Of a DNA stretch of 64,000 bases, positions 33,629 to 46,629 are shown piece after piece (position 1 is the stretch's first letter; each line of letters opens with the position of its first letter). Location: contig CM060175.1 of NCBI GenBank assembly GCA_030549775.1, forward strand, positions 41,853,415 through 41,917,414. Direction: 5' to 3'. The position numbers and the translations under genes were made by a program. Under the pieces are notes generated by a model, which saw only the letters and a program-made list of their open reading frames with translations, had not been told where the DNA came from and did not search any database. Source of the stretch: Tamarix chinensis (lineage: Eukaryota > Streptophyta > Magnoliopsida > Caryophyllales > Tamaricaceae).

Positions 33629-35404
33629 CTAGGACCCGACCCAGACCCAGTGGACCAGACCCGTTAATACTGGGTCTGGATCCGTAATTTTTACTACTCA
33701 CACTCACTCTGCATTGCACTGTTATTGTAGCCTTAAGGTCGAGAGTCTCGACTTGAGTGGAGTGGTCGCTCGACTGGTCAACCGTCGACGTCAAGGACAA
33801 AGGACAACCTCTTAATCTCATATTTTGAGTTCCGCCGGCCTCTAGCCCACTGCTATGTGCGCCTCTGTGTGTTGTGGCTGTGTGCTGCCGAGTGACGACT
33901 GCCCTACAGCTCTGCTTACTCCGGTGCTGCCCTGCAAGCTGCACTACACCCAGTCACCCACTCGACTCCCCCCACGCGGCCACGCCCAGTGCTCTGCATC
34001 TGCAAGCTCCTCCCGGACATCCCCTCCTCTCAGGCTCTCAGAATTTTGAAGTTTGCATAGCCACAAGCAGCACAGGCTCCTACTTCCTAGCCTCGTAGGT
34101 TCGACCATTCGCAGGTATTATTCTTGTAAGTAATATTTTCCTTTATCGACCCTTTACTCTATTTTTTTTTATTTGGTTTGGGGGGCCTCTGTATTCATTT
34201 TTAGATTTAGAAATAAAATGGTGTAGCTAATCACCTAGCAAATTTGGCTTACAAAGGTTAATCCACTAGTTGCATGGTCATACTTTGGAGGTGTCTTGTG
34301 CTATAAGAGGTCTGGTATATCGACGAGACGATAACTTCATTTTGTATATTTTTTTTGTTATGATTGGATTTGTTAGTAGGGGATGTTAGCCACCATCACA
34401 TGGAAATGCCAATGAGGTTTAGTTTCTTATCTTGGAAATGTCCCGAGGAAAAAAAATGTTAAATGAGATGTTGGAAATGTTTAAGACAGAAATAAAGTCA
34501 ACTTAGGGATGCTTGTTTTCTAGTTCTTTCTTCCAGGAAGTTGATGAATTTATAACCTCAGTGCTTTCTTGGTAAAATATGGTAAAAAATTATAATAAGA
34601 AAATGTATTTGAAACATCAAATTTTATCAATGCAGTTGACGTTTACTGGAGTTGTTGATCACTGACACTATAGTTGCTTCATATCTATTATTGAAGTTCA
34701 AGTTTCATCTGCAACTAATTGATACTGCTACAAATATAAAGTTTTCATACTAAAATGGAGAGATATAATGAAGGCGGAGAGATTGAGACTTGAGAGGTAT
34801 GGAAGTTAGAGAGATAAAATAATTGATAAAGAAAAAGGATGACATCACAAAAGAGAGGAAGAATAGTGGTCATAGTGATAAAAGAGATGAAGTCAAGTGT
34901 TCATAAGTTTTAATATAAATAGTTGGATTTTTAATCTATTATGAGATTGGGCCTAAATTGGATTGTAATAAAATAAGCTATACTTATTAGATATAGTTCA
35001 TTTAATAAAGTAAATTAATTTAAAATTTTAATTTATTTTTAATGTAGTTAAGTTTACAAATAACAATAATTTCTTGTAAGTAAACTAAAGGGAAAAAATG
35101 AATTGGTAGAGAATGGTTAGAGAAAGGAAATCCAAGAGGAGAGTAAGGAGGGGATCTACTTCTAAAATAACTTGAAAAAGTATAGTTAGATTAGGTTATG
35201 TATCTCTTTGATAACTAACCTAGGAAATGTAGAGAATAAAACAAGACTTAAATGTTAACTCTAAAATGTACAAGTACAACTCACGCCAACTTTTAGTTTT
35301 AATTTTAGGCAAGTTAACATTACAAGTTATTGCATGGGTTAAATTTGATAATATTCTATTCTTGAGATTTCTTCAAATTGTATTTTTTTTTATTCTAGTA
35401 GGTC
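33629..35404. other. hAT 5' region, non-coding or leader
   Basis: About 33700-34100 is unusually GC-rich for this window, followed by AT-rich sequence to the transposase start. Short frames here (for example 33855-34049) show no domain. Possibly the promoter and untranslated leader of the transposase. Confidence 0.4.
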
Positions 35405-37864
35405 ATGGAACATGAACAAGAATCTAATTGTGCTTCTTCAAAGTTTTCATGGTCTAAGGGCATTCGTGTTGGTTCATTTCAGCCTGCTACATTACGTGCG
35501 GATGATTTGGATGTAAACATGGAGGATGTTCAAAATCAGAACAATGAGGGGCACCTAAGTGATAAGGAAGTAGATCAAGAACTTTATTCTTCTATTTATA
35601 CACAAAAAACTAGGAAGCACACTTCAGTGGTATGGGATTTCTTTGATAGAATTGAAGTTAATGGTGTGGGCAAGGCAAAATGCCATCACTGTAAGGCTAT
35701 TTTAACTTGTGCAACTACTAGTGGAACCTCACATCTTAAAAAGCATGTAGATAAGACTTGACCTAGAAGACATTTGAGGCTTGGGTCAAGAGGGGTCAAG
35801 AAACAAAAATTGAGTATAAAGACTCAATCCGACAGCTCAGTAAGTTTAGATATAAAGTAGAATAATGATACGTCATTTGATCAAGAAATTTCAAGGAGGG
35901 AATTAGTAAACATGGTGGTGATGCATGAGTATCTGTTGTTGATTGTTGACCATATTGGATTTAGGAGATTTGTAAAAAGCCTCAATTCTTCTTTCAAGAT
36001 GATTTTAAGGAATACTTTGAAGAATGATGTGATGAAGTTGTATCAAAGTGAAAGACACAATCTAAAGGATTTATTGGATCATAATCAAAGTCGAATTGCA
36101 ATTGCCACTGACATATGGACTGCATCCAACCAAAAAAAGGGATACATGGTCGTGACATCACATTTTATTGATGAAGATCGGAATTTGCGAAGTAGAACTT
36201 TGAGGTAACTATTTAATTATTATCATTATATTTTATTAGCTTGATTAAGTGTAATTTTGTAATGATTGTTTCATTATTATTTTGAAGGTTTTTGTTTGTC
36301 CCGTGTCCATATACAAAAGGCATTATCTCCAAGGTTTTATTAGATTGTGTGTCCCAATTTGGGCTTGAAAGCAAAATCTCTTATGTGGTGGTTGATAATT
36401 GTAGTACTAATGATGCAATGATGGGAATTTTGTTGAGAAAATTTGAGAAAAAGTCTCTTATACTTGGTGGAGCAATATTACATGTGAGGTATAGTGCTCA
36501 CATTCTTAACTTGATAGTTAATGATGGATTAAATGTGATCAAGATGGGGATTGAAAATATTTGAGATTGTGTCTCATTTTGGACTTTAACTCCTAAAAGG
36601 ATTGAAAAGTTTGAGGATTCATGTCGATATTTTAAGGTCAATACTTCTAAAATGTTAGTTCTTGATTGTAAAACTAGATGGAATTCTACTTATTTGATGC
36701 TCCAGAGTGCTTTTCCCTATAAAAATGTGTTTAAAAGGTTGAAATGTTTATATGGTAGACTTAAGTTTGTAGTTCCTAGTGATGATGATTGGGATTTGGC
36801 TCATGTTGTATGCGAGAAGTTGGAACTTTTTTACAAGACTACCATAGTTTTCTTTAGAAGAAATTACCCTACCGCAAATTTATTTTTTTGAAAAGTATGC
36901 ATGATTAGAATTGCTTTGAGAAGTTGGCTACAAAGTGATATTTAGGTCATTAGTTTTATGGCATCAAAGATGATTAAAAAGTTTGACAAATATTGGCACG
37001 AAATTGATGGAATATTGGCTATTGCTAGTATCTTGGATCCTAGAAACAAAATGGATTGTGTTGAATACTATTTCAGGAGATTATATGATGATGAGGCTCA
37101 TAATGAATTAGATAGGGTTAGAAACATGTTTGATGCTCTCTTGGTTTAATATCAAAAGAAAGTTGTTGATTATTTTAGTGACCTTGGTGGTTCTTCTAAA
37201 GCTCCATTGAAAAATTCTCTAAAGCGGGTATCACCTCAAACTTCTGTTGATGATGAGGAGGATGAATTTGCTTTAGTTAAGAAAACTAAAGCAAGTGTGA
37301 GGTGTGAGTTAGATTATTACTTGGAAAGTGATACATTGCCTGAAAGTGATCGTTTTGATATCCTTAATTTTTGGAAGAACAACCTCAAGTATCCAACTCT
37401 ACAAAAGATTTCTAGGGATATTCTTGTTATTCTCATTTCTATTGTTGCTTCAAAAAGTGCTTTTAGCACGGGAGGACGGGTTGTAAGTCCCCACCGTTCG
37501 AGACTTCATGCAAAAACTGTAGAGGCATTGATGTGTTTACAAAGTTGGATGGTTGAAGACATTAAAGGTATTTTAACCTCTCTTCAATCATAATTTATTG
37601 CATATTTTATTTTATATGAGATAATTTATTATTTATTTGTTTAATATTCTGTAAAGGTATATTGGAGAATCCATATGCATGTGATATAATGATAGAAGAT
37701 TCGGACACTGAGGATGGAGTAGATGTAATTGACGTTTGTGATATAGTATATAATTATTTAATTTTACTTTAATATTATTATTGTATAGAATTTCACCGAT
37801 TAAAGTTAATATTTATAATCTTATAAATTTTTAGGATATTGACAATGATAAAGAGGATGATTGA
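35405..37864 (+). pseudogene. hAT transposase, BED finger to dimerisation domain, with six stops
   Basis: One reading frame with inferred introns. Exon 1 starts at ATG 35405 and encodes a BED zinc finger (VVWDFFDRIE...CHHC...HLKKHV) at about residues 75-118. The catalytic region follows (ATDIWTASNQKKGYM, then VVVDNCSTND after the intron at 36205-36287, and LDCKTRWNSTYLML). The C-terminal hAT dimerisation domain is clear (SKSAFSTGGRVVSPHRSRLH). Possible last introns 37568-37656 and one ending at 37834 lead to an acidic tail with stop at 37862-37864; otherwise the stop is 37591-37593. In-frame stops lie at 35759, 35858, 36562, 36889, 36943 and 37147. No frameshift separates the pieces. It cuts and joins element ends in this family; this copy cannot make a full protein. 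Confidence 0.9.
36205..36287 (+). other. Inferred intron of the hAT transposase
   Basis: GTAACT...TTTGAAG, 83 bp, AT-rich. Removing it joins SRTL to RFLFVPCPYTKG in frame, as the family requires. Confidence 0.75.
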
Positions 37865-38490
37865 TGTCAACTTGAACTTACCGATGAATCAATGGTCAAG
37901 GAGGCAAGGATATATCCTGCAAGCTGCAAGCCTGCAACCCTACTATTGTGTTGATTAAAAATTTATTTTTTCTTGATTTTTAGTTTGTTGTCGTTTGTAT
38001 AATTGCATTATGCCGTTGCATTGTTTGTATTTGTAAGCAATGACGTAGTAGTTACTATCAGTATGTCATTGACTTATTGATTGTTGTTTAAATTAGCTTG
38101 AAATGGATTTGTGTGGATGGTCCAATACTCTGATGTTGAAGACTTGTAGACTTGTAGTATAAGTGCATACATAACAGGTGGTTATGTTTCATTTTAGCTT
38201 TTGATTTATGAGTTTAGTAGCTAGTTATGTTTAAATAATTTTTTTCTATTTAAATATGATAGTTTAGCAGGTGTACAATAGACTTACTATTTACAGCATG
38301 AATTAATAGATTTTTTACACATAAAATGACTGGACCCATTAAGGACCCGTTTAGGAACCGATTACCCGACGGACCCATCGGGTCTAGGTCTGGGTCTGAA
38401 ATTTTGAGACCCATCAGATCTGGACCGAGTCTGGATCTTCTAACATAAACGGGTCTGGGTCTGGATCTCGTTGGACCCAACCCGGACTCG

Positions 38491-38507
38491 ACCCATTGCC
38501 ATCTCTA
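38491..38507 (-). repeat. hAT right terminal inverted repeat
   Basis: ACCCATTGCCATCTCTA, inverted relative to the left end at 33612-33628. Confidence 0.9.
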
Positions 38508-38515
38508 GGTGCAGC
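38508..38515. repeat. TSD GGTGCAGC, right copy, of hAT element
   Basis: Exact 8-bp match to 33604-33611. Confidence 0.95.
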
Positions 38516-41500
38516 AATGGTTTGCCTTACACTCATTCGGTCCCTCATAGTTATAAGGAAAAGGGAAAAAGGGGACGGGATCCACTCACTCTCTTAATCT
38601 AACTATTCACCGGGGTGATGCTCCTCAAAATTCTTCAACCATTGCATGCCACAGACAAACTCATCTGAAAAGTGATAGCATCAGTACGACTTCCTCGTAC
38701 TGAGTAAATCACAACGCCTCCGAAGAGGTAGTATACCCACATATACAATCATCATAAAAGTAAGGCATTCAAATAAAACATATGATCACACGCAAGTCAT
38801 GAGTTTATGACACAAATCCACATCACAATTAATGATACTAGCTAGATCACAATCCCTAGCAAGGACATTGAAGACATACTTATAAATCTTACAACCATTT
38901 TAACTTATCAACGACCATACTTTATAGCATAATAGGACGAAGTAGTGACATCCCAACAATCTAACCAAGGTCGAGTCACACCTAATCCAATTATTATAGA
39001 AGTATTAAGGTGGGTGTCTAATCCGGTTATATCATTTGTGTAACAATTCTCAAGTGGAATACAATCATATATCCATGACAATGATCGTCAAGGAGGTGGT
39101 ACCAAATAATTTACTCAATTACAGGGCAAAGCTCGCCAAGGAAGCCACACAACATATCAGTCGTCCATACTAAACCTTAAAAATCAAGTCCTTAAGTATA
39201 GGGTGTATGGAATACCTATAGAGTAGAAGTGAGCCCCTTGACCCGAAGGCCCAAACTATGCACTCGGCGGCCAAGTCCGAGGCACGAGATTCCATTCCAA
39301 CTCAAGTCTTTCTCTTTAAGTAATTAGTGTCTTATGAAATTCCAGGTTATCGAGGTTCATAAAATTCAACTTAACCATCAATCAAACAACCAACGTCACA
39401 TCCAAAAGACCACGAGGGTCGCAACCATTCCAAGCCAACATGACCTAGGGTCAGGCATCATGCCACAGCCCGAATAATCATCCGATTCAGTTGTTCAACC
39501 CAATTTTCCAATTATTTCCAAAATTATTTTGAGGCCAACACTTAATTCAACTAGTCCAATTATTCATTTTAGAACACCTTTTTGCCTTAATGACCAAAAT
39601 ACCCTTCAACCTATAACTACCATATTTTCCTTCACTTTATTATCAAGTTTACTTATATAGGATACTTGCCATGAAAATGCTAGCATAAATTAGCTAATGA
39701 TACTTTAACATACAATAATTTCTTCGGTACGACAAAAGACCATATTACCCCCAAACATTCACCATACATAGAACACGTATATACTCCGAGCATGCATTTC
39801 TAGTATCTTATAAATTCATACAACTTCCATGAATAACTTTCAAATACGAATCATGGTATATGAAATTTACATTTTTACCCCTAGAACATGCAACACATAA
39901 TAATCACCATTTAAACACATTTATACACTAAGTTAACATGCTATGCGTTCAAAATTATCTAAATTATCCAAGGGACACATTTAATCCATTTATGGGTCTT
40001 ACCATGAAACATGACAAATTTTTGGTTGGATTCTAATCCTAAACATACACATTTCTCTTTTACCATAAATCCATATATGTTGTCATAAGCATACACTTTC
40101 AATTTTTAGAATACTACCTAAGAATACAAATATTAGCATGGTAACATGTATTAGTACCCTAAACATACTCATTTCATTTTCTTAGCATAAATCCATATTC
40201 GTTGTCATAAGCATACACTCTTCAAATTTTAGAATACTACTTAGGCATATAAAAATTTGCATGGTAACATATATTAATTTACACATCATAATATTCACAT
40301 AGAAACGAACTACAACAAGCTTCCATTTCCCACAAAATACAAATCATTTGATATCCTCAACCTAACATGATTTTGACCTTAGAAAACTAACTTATCATTC
40401 TCATATAAAATTCTACCATCTACGGAATAGTTGGATTTACCTTTAAGCTAAGAAAATAATAACACCACGAAGAGTTTCTTCCCAAAATACCTTAAGCGGG
40501 GTTGAGATTACCTAGAAATAAATAACACCATCCACAACTACAAGCATTAGTATCTATGCTAATTAAAATACTCAAAATGATAACCTATGTGAACTAATAC
40601 CCGAAATATAATTAGGGAGAATAACCAAGGCGGCCAGTGCATGAAATTTCTACGCACCAATCCCACCGAAAGATAGAAAACTTACGTTGGAGAAATAGTT
40701 GCTGCTTGGAGAGGTGAAACACAAGGGAAGAGTTGGGTGATTTTTGGGCAAGGTTTCGGTGTAGGGAAGGGAGAGTTTGGGGCTGCAAACAAATATTTCA
40801 ATGCTGGAATTAAGGGGAAGAAAGAGAGGACTTGCAAGGAGAAAAATAGAAGACTTAAAGGGAGAGGGAAGGAGGGCTTTTGCTGCAGGTTGAGACTTAA
40901 GAAAAGAAGGGGAAAATAGAGAGAAAAAGGGCTATTACAAAGGTGAGTGGGGAAGGGTGCTGCAGGTTGGGTTTTGGGGATGAGGGTGTCGAAGCTTGGG
41001 AGAAGGGAAAGGGGTTGGCTGGATGTGTGGGAAAAGGAGAAAATGGAGGGGTACATGGCTAGAAAAGTGGGGTAGGTGTGCAGGTTGAGATTAGGGGAAG
41101 ATAAGAGCTGCACCTTTGTGGATAGGCTGGGGTTACGTGAGATTTGGGGCTGCATGTGGCTGGGTGACGTGATGGTTGTGGCTGCATGTGGCTGGGCTAT
41201 TTTGTAGGGTGGAATGGGGTGGGAAAGGAGGAGAAATGGGTGTACAGATGGCTAGAAAGTAGAGTAGGGGTGCAGGTTGAGGGGAGGGGGAGATGATGGC
41301 TGTAACGTGGTGGAAGGGGTTGGGGTTTCGAGGGGTATGGGCTGCAGGTTGCTAAGTGACGTGAGGGAGGATGGGCTAGGTTGATGGCTGCGATATGCAG
41401 GGCTGGGGGTGGCGTGATGGAGGATGAATTGCAGTGAGATGATGGGATGTGTTTGGAGAAGAGGGAAGGCTGCAAATGAGGGGTGGTTGCTGGACAAGAA

Positions 41501-42123
41501 GGAGGTGCATGCATGGAGAGAAGAAAGGAGGAGATGGGCTGCATGGGGAAGGTGTTTTGCTCGACAGGTTGGGGGGGTTTTGGCTGGGGTTAAAGTGGGG
41601 AAAAAGATGGGGATTTGGTTAGGAATTAGTTAGCAAAAGTATCCCAATGTATTAGGCTTTCAAGTGTATGGTTATTAAGGAAAATAATCCTACTTAAGCA
41701 AGGTTTTATTTTCACCAAAAATGTCACTACTATTATTATGATCAATATTATTATTATTATTTGTGTTATCACATCCCCTCTTTTATTTTTGTAATTATTT
41801 CTAACATTATTATTCTTACAATTATTATTATCAGTATTATTTTTAAGAGTATTATTCATAATAAGGTTATTGTTATTACCAACCCTTCTATTTTGATTAC
41901 TATCTACTCTCTTCTTATTATCGTTATTATTACCGTCATCAACTTTTATCTTCCTCTACTTATATATACATTAATCCGGGTTATTTTCTTAATTCGATAA
42001 TTATAGACTCACTCGAACGACGAGATGATTGATTAAAAAGAATCCTATGATTTAATTCGTCTACTAATCAAACTTTATGTCTTGCATATCTAAGTTAAGG
42101 ATTTATTAATACTGGGTATTACA

Positions 42124-42128
42124 TGAGA
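42124..42128. repeat. TSD TGAGA, right copy, of solo LTR B
   Basis: Follows GGGTATTACA. The sequence after it continues LTR A. Confidence 0.85.
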
Positions 42129-42994
42129 AGTGTAATTAAATAAGGATTTATTAGGAAATTAATTTAATTAATTATTTTTATTGGAATAGGAAGAAATTAT
42201 TTAGGAAAAATTAAGAAGGAATTTATAAATATTCTTATAAGGGGAAATTGGGTATTTTGCTAATTAAAAAAGAATTTAGGAAGAATATTTAAAAAAATTC
42301 TAAATTAGCCTAAAAAGGGGGATTTCATATTATTTTATTTAAATACCCAAAATATTCTAATTAATTGAATTAACCCCAACCTACCTATTTTTCTTTTTTC
42401 CTTTTACCTCTTTCTTTTTCTTCCTTTTTCTTTCTTTTTATTTCTTTTTATTTCTTTTTCTCTCCTTCTTATTCCGATTGGGCTTGTCGCGGCCCAATCT
42501 TTTCTTCCTTTTCTCTCCCACGGGCCATCCTCCCGCTTCCTTTTCTTTTCTTCCTTCGGCAACCAGAACGTTGCGTATCATTTCTTTTTCCCTTGGAACG
42601 CCATGTTCCATTTAAAATATTTATAACAGGCGCCGACCGGCCCGGTTCTCCTTCCCCTTTTCTTTTCTTTCTTTTTCCCCAGCCATTGGTTCACCTTCTT
42701 CTTCATCCTTCCTCCTCCACTGTCAACCTGCAACTCTACCGCCTCCGAAAATGGCGCCGCTGGCTACGCTTGACTTGACCGGCCATTTCTCCTCTATTTC
42801 TCTTCCCCTTGAATCGCAGTTTGATCTAACCTAACCCACTTCCCTTTTTCTTCGCATAAAACCCTCCTTTTTCCTACGCGAAAGGTCGACCACAACCTGA
42901 ACTTGTGCCGGACAATTGACGCCACCAGTTACCCCAAACCTTACTTGCACTATCTCCTACCGACCCTCAGAACCCTACCTTCCCCTCCAAACTC

Positions 42995-43002
42995 TATAAA
43001 TA
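42995..43002 (+). promoter_or_regulatory. TATA box in LTR A
   Basis: CTATAAATACCCC, conserved in copy A' at 46622-46629. Likely the element's own Pol II promoter. Confidence 0.6.
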
Positions 43003-44649
43003 CCCCTTGTTTGGTTGATTTCGAAACTTTTTCCCTGAAACCCTAAGAACCTACCCTATGCACCACCGCAACTTCAGAAGACCTTTCCTCCGTTGTCAGC
43101 CAACTACACCACTATCTCTGCCTACCTAAGTCTTTCCTACACAGCCCTCTAACTAACTGAACCACCCATCTCCCTCGATTCTTCTTGCACAAGCTACCAC
43201 AGCCGTGTAAAGTTCCTTGCCCAACAAGCCAAATTTCTACACCTACAACCCCTCGCGCCACCGTCCGCCACCACATCCGCCTCTATCATTGCTTTCTGCA
43301 CCACCCAAAAGCTACTACCAAACTTCCTCCACCCTGCCCTACCCTTCTTTTCTCTTTTCTCCTTCTCCTCCCCTCTCTTTCTTCTTCTCTTCATTTTGAC
43401 CGCCACCTCTACCGCCGTGCGCTGCCGCCATTTGTTGCGCCACCACCCTCACTTTACTCCTCTTAGCCTAGGCTACCACCAACACCCCAACCACCACCCT
43501 CATTCTCCACCTCTTCTTCTCAAACCTCAACTTTTTCCTTTTCTATCCTCTTTTTCACCCACCGCCACCGTCGCCGGTGCCACCTATCTCCGCCGACCCA
43601 AGGTGAAACCCTAGACCCTCTCAACCCTTCTCCCCTATTTATTTAAGCTTATTCTATTTTATTTTAATTTTTAACCCTTATTCGATTATTATTATTATTA
43701 TTATTATTATTAGGCTTAATACTAATGATATCATTTCTTGGCAGGGTCGAGAGTAGGTATAAATTATTTAAGTTATTAGTTTCGAATCATTATTATTATT
43801 AGTATTATTATAAGTTTTATTATTATTATTAGTATTATTATTTTATTATTGCTATTATCTATCTAAATGGGGCCGAAGCCCTATTTTATTTAAATGGTGC
43901 GCATACTCCTATTTTTATTATTAATATTACTATTTCTATTATTATTATTATTATTATTATTATTATCTTTATTATTATCAATATTATTATAAGTAATATG
44001 TGTTATTAATAATAATAATATTATTATTAAATGGTACCTTCACTATTTTGAGGTAGGGTCGAAAACCGTACCTTATATTATTTAGGCTTAAGTTGTTGTT
44101 GTTGTTGTTGTTATCATTATTGACATTATTTTGGTAGAGGGTAGAAGCCCTTATATCACCATCCGTTTTGAATTACATTAATATTATTATTAGTATTTTT
44201 AGTAGTATTTCGTATAGTTATTATTAGTATAATATTATTTTATTGAAAACCTAGTCTTAGAATAAGTTAGTAAATAATAGTAATTTTTAGTAGGAGGGAA
44301 CCTAATTATAGTTTTTTCCTCATAAAGGTGAGACCAATCAAAGCCCTAGAAAGACATAGGAGCGTGCTCCAAGACCGGTGACGTTTTTAGGTAAGGAGTA
44401 ACTAAGGTCGTTTGTGTGTTATGTGTTTTATATGTCATGCATACCATTTGATATAAAATTATAATGTATTTTATATGTAATTATATAACTCTCATATATG
44501 CAGCATGATTTGAAGTTGAGGTAAGATTGTGCATTATGTTGTGGCAGGTGTATTATGTGTATGGGTTATGTTATTATTATGATATGGTGTGATCCATGAG
44601 ACATGCATGATAGGTTTTGTAAAATGATGGTGAGGCGTGTAATAATGTG

Positions 44650-44830
44650 GGAGTTAGGATTTGTATGGAAATAGGGTTTGCATGGAGGTAGGGTTTGCAT
44701 GGAAGTAGGGTTTGCATGGAGCTAGGGTTTGCATGGAAGTAGGATTTTCATGGTGTTAAGGTTTGCCTGGGAGTTAGGGTTTGCATGGGTGTTAGGGTAT
44801 GTTATGGTTAACTATGGTTGTGGTGGTCAA
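44650..44830 (+). repeat. AGGGTTTGCATGGA tandem array, LTR A
   Basis: Roughly eight to ten imperfect 16-18-bp units such as GTAGGGTTTGCATGGA. A matching, diverged array lies in A' at 48340-48545. Confidence 0.85.
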
Positions 44831-44929
44831 CTAGGGTTGGAGGATAAGAATAGTAGGAGTCAGTCATGCATGTCTAGGTGAAAGCTCCTGAATAAAATAC
44901 TTAAGACATTAATCATTTAAAGTGAAAGA

Positions 44930-45340
44930 TTATTGAGCCGGGTCCAACCGATCCACCGGTTAGGAATAGTGGTTATGGTTTTTACCCTATGCGTGACAGA
45001 TCCACCGGTTATAATAGTGGTTAGGGTTTCACCCTATACATGACCGATCCACCGGTTATAATAGTGGTTAGGACAGGATGTTCTATGCGTGACCAACCCA
45101 CCGGTTATAATAGTGTGGGATCCCGAGCTCAATAAAAATAAACCAGAGTTTTGCTAAAGCACCTAAAAGATACTAATTACTTATAGTGGAACACTATACG
45201 AGCAGGAACTAAACCGATCCACCGGTAAGGAATAGTGGTTAGGGTTTTACCCAATGCGTGATCGATCCACCGGTTATAATAGTGGTTAGGGCATGATGCC
45301 CTATATGTGACCAAGCCATCAGTTATAATAGTTAGAGGTT
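44930..45340 (+). repeat. CCAC...GTGG mini-hairpin array, LTR A
   Basis: At least six units of the type CCACCGGTTATAATAGTGG (for example 44953, 45002, 45049, 45219, 45267) separated by spacers of 28-50 bp with TTAGGG/CCCTAT motifs. It is preceded by TTTAAAGTGAAAG and split by ACTTATAGTGGAACAC. Confidence 0.85.
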
Positions 45341-46621
45341 CCTGTACTCGCATGGATTTGATAAAAAAGCATTGTATGAAATGAATATCAAAAAGAGATT
45401 ATGAGTCACTAATCCGGACTAATTGGACCTTTATGTGTGGGCTTGATCATTTATAAGTTGTATATTATTCTGCATGACTTCATATATTATATGTGTGGGT
45501 TTGAATGTGTGTAAGTTGAATATTATCCTGCATGATTTTACGTGCTTGTGTGTTGGCCTTAGTGCTCTGTTACCTTACTCGGTATGTAGCGTATTGATCA
45601 CCTTTTTTATGGGTGCTGCTCATTCCCACGAGTAGAAGGCTCGTCTGACGTGTTGCAGGTAGGTGATGCCTTCTTTGATGCCATTGATGTCTATGAGACA
45701 TCAGGTGGGGCCGAGTGAAATGCCCCAAAAATATTTATTTTAAGAAATATAATTAAATAAGGATTTATTTGGGAATTAATTTAATTCATTATTTTATTTG
45801 AAATGGGAAGGATTTATTTAGGGCAAAATAATAAGGAATTTATAAACATTTTTATAAAGGAAAAATTGGGCTTTTTGCTAATTAAAAAGGAATTTAGGAA
45901 AAGTATTTAAAAAACCCGAAATTAGCCTAAAAAGGAAATTTAACATTATTTTATTTGAATATTTTTATTTTAAATACCCAAAATATTCTAATTAATTTAA
46001 TTGACCCCAACCTACTTAAATTATCCTTTTCCTTTTTTCCTTTTTCTTTTTCCCTCTTCCTTTTTCTTTCTTTTCTTTCTTTTTCTCTTCTTTTCTTTCT
46101 TCCTGTCAATTAAGCCTGACGCGACCCAATCCTCCCTTTTTCCTTCCTCTCTCACGTGGCCCATAACCGTTCGTTTCTTTCCTTCCTTTAGTAGTTGAAA
46201 CGCTGCGCATTATGCTTTTTCCCCCTAGAACGCCACGTTCCATTTAAAACCTTATAACCGTTGTCGACCGGTCTGGTTCTTCTTCTTTTCCTTTTCTTTC
46301 TTTTTTCCCTGGCCTTTCAGTTCACCTCCTTCTTCCTTCTTCCTCCTTCCTCCTCCGTCGTTGACCTGCACCTCAAAAATGGCGCTGCCAGCCATGCTTG
46401 ACTTGGCTGGTCATTTCCCCTCTCTTTCTCTTCCCCTTGACTCGTAGTTTAGCATGATCTAACCCGTTTTCCTTTTCTCCCACTCGAAATCTTCCTTTTC
46501 CATCACGAAAGGTTAAACACAACCTAAAATTGTGTCGGTTGATTAACGCTGCCAGCTACCCCAAACCCTACATGCATTGTCCTCCTGCCAACCCCCAAAC
46601 CCTACCATTCCCTCTAAACTC

Positions 46622-46629
46622 TATAAATA
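46622..46629 (+). promoter_or_regulatory. TATA box in LTR A'
   Basis: TATAAATA in the same context as 42995-43002. Confidence 0.6.

Larger units (their letters stand above)
33612..38507 (+). mobile_element. hAT DNA transposon, 4,896 bp, with dead transposase
   Basis: The left end TAGGGATGACAATGGGT and the inverted right end TAGAGATGGCAATGGGT form hAT-type terminal repeats. Subterminal regions are full of GGGTCTGG/GACCC motifs. The 8-bp direct duplication GGTGCAGC on both sides is perfect. It encodes a transposase in the same orientation as the plus strand (35405-37864). The perfect duplication suggests a relatively young insertion, but the transposase has in-frame stops, so it may have moved with help from another copy or decayed since. 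Confidence 0.95.
33321..42123 (-). mobile_element. Solo LTR B, reverse orientation, interrupted by hAT
   Basis: On the minus strand it runs from TGTAATACCC (42123) to GGGGTGTTACG (33321) between perfect TGAGA duplications. Without the hAT insertion it is about 3.9 kb. No gag or pol is inside, so it is a solo LTR. Read on its own strand it has a pyrimidine-rich leader (41550-40680), a motif CTAATTACTTAAAGAGAAAG (39303-39332 region) and a strong hairpin CAGTACGA-5 nt-TCGTACTG (38682-38702), matching the layout of the other long LTRs here. Confidence 0.85.
33291..45715 (+). mobile_element. Long LTR A, interrupted by LTR B
   Basis: LTR A starts TGAAATGCCCCAAAAATATT at 33291, is cut after 33320 and resumes at 42124 or 42129, depending on how the duplicated TGAGA is counted. 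Across the cut it aligns base for base with the uninterrupted copy A' (from 45716), differing only by G/A changes at the join. Own length about 3.6 kb. It holds a TATAAATA box (42995-43002), a pyrimidine-rich leader, ATT and TTG microsatellites, an AGGGTTTGCATGGA array (44650-44830), a CCAC...GTGG array (44930-45340) and the CAGTAC-type hairpin (45577-45597, decayed). It ends at GGGGCCGAG where A' begins. Confidence 0.85.

Noticed and set aside
44930..45340. CRISPR-like array (short repeats with spacers)
   Set aside because: Plant nuclear context, repeats inside an LTR, spacers themselves similar to one another, and no cas genes.
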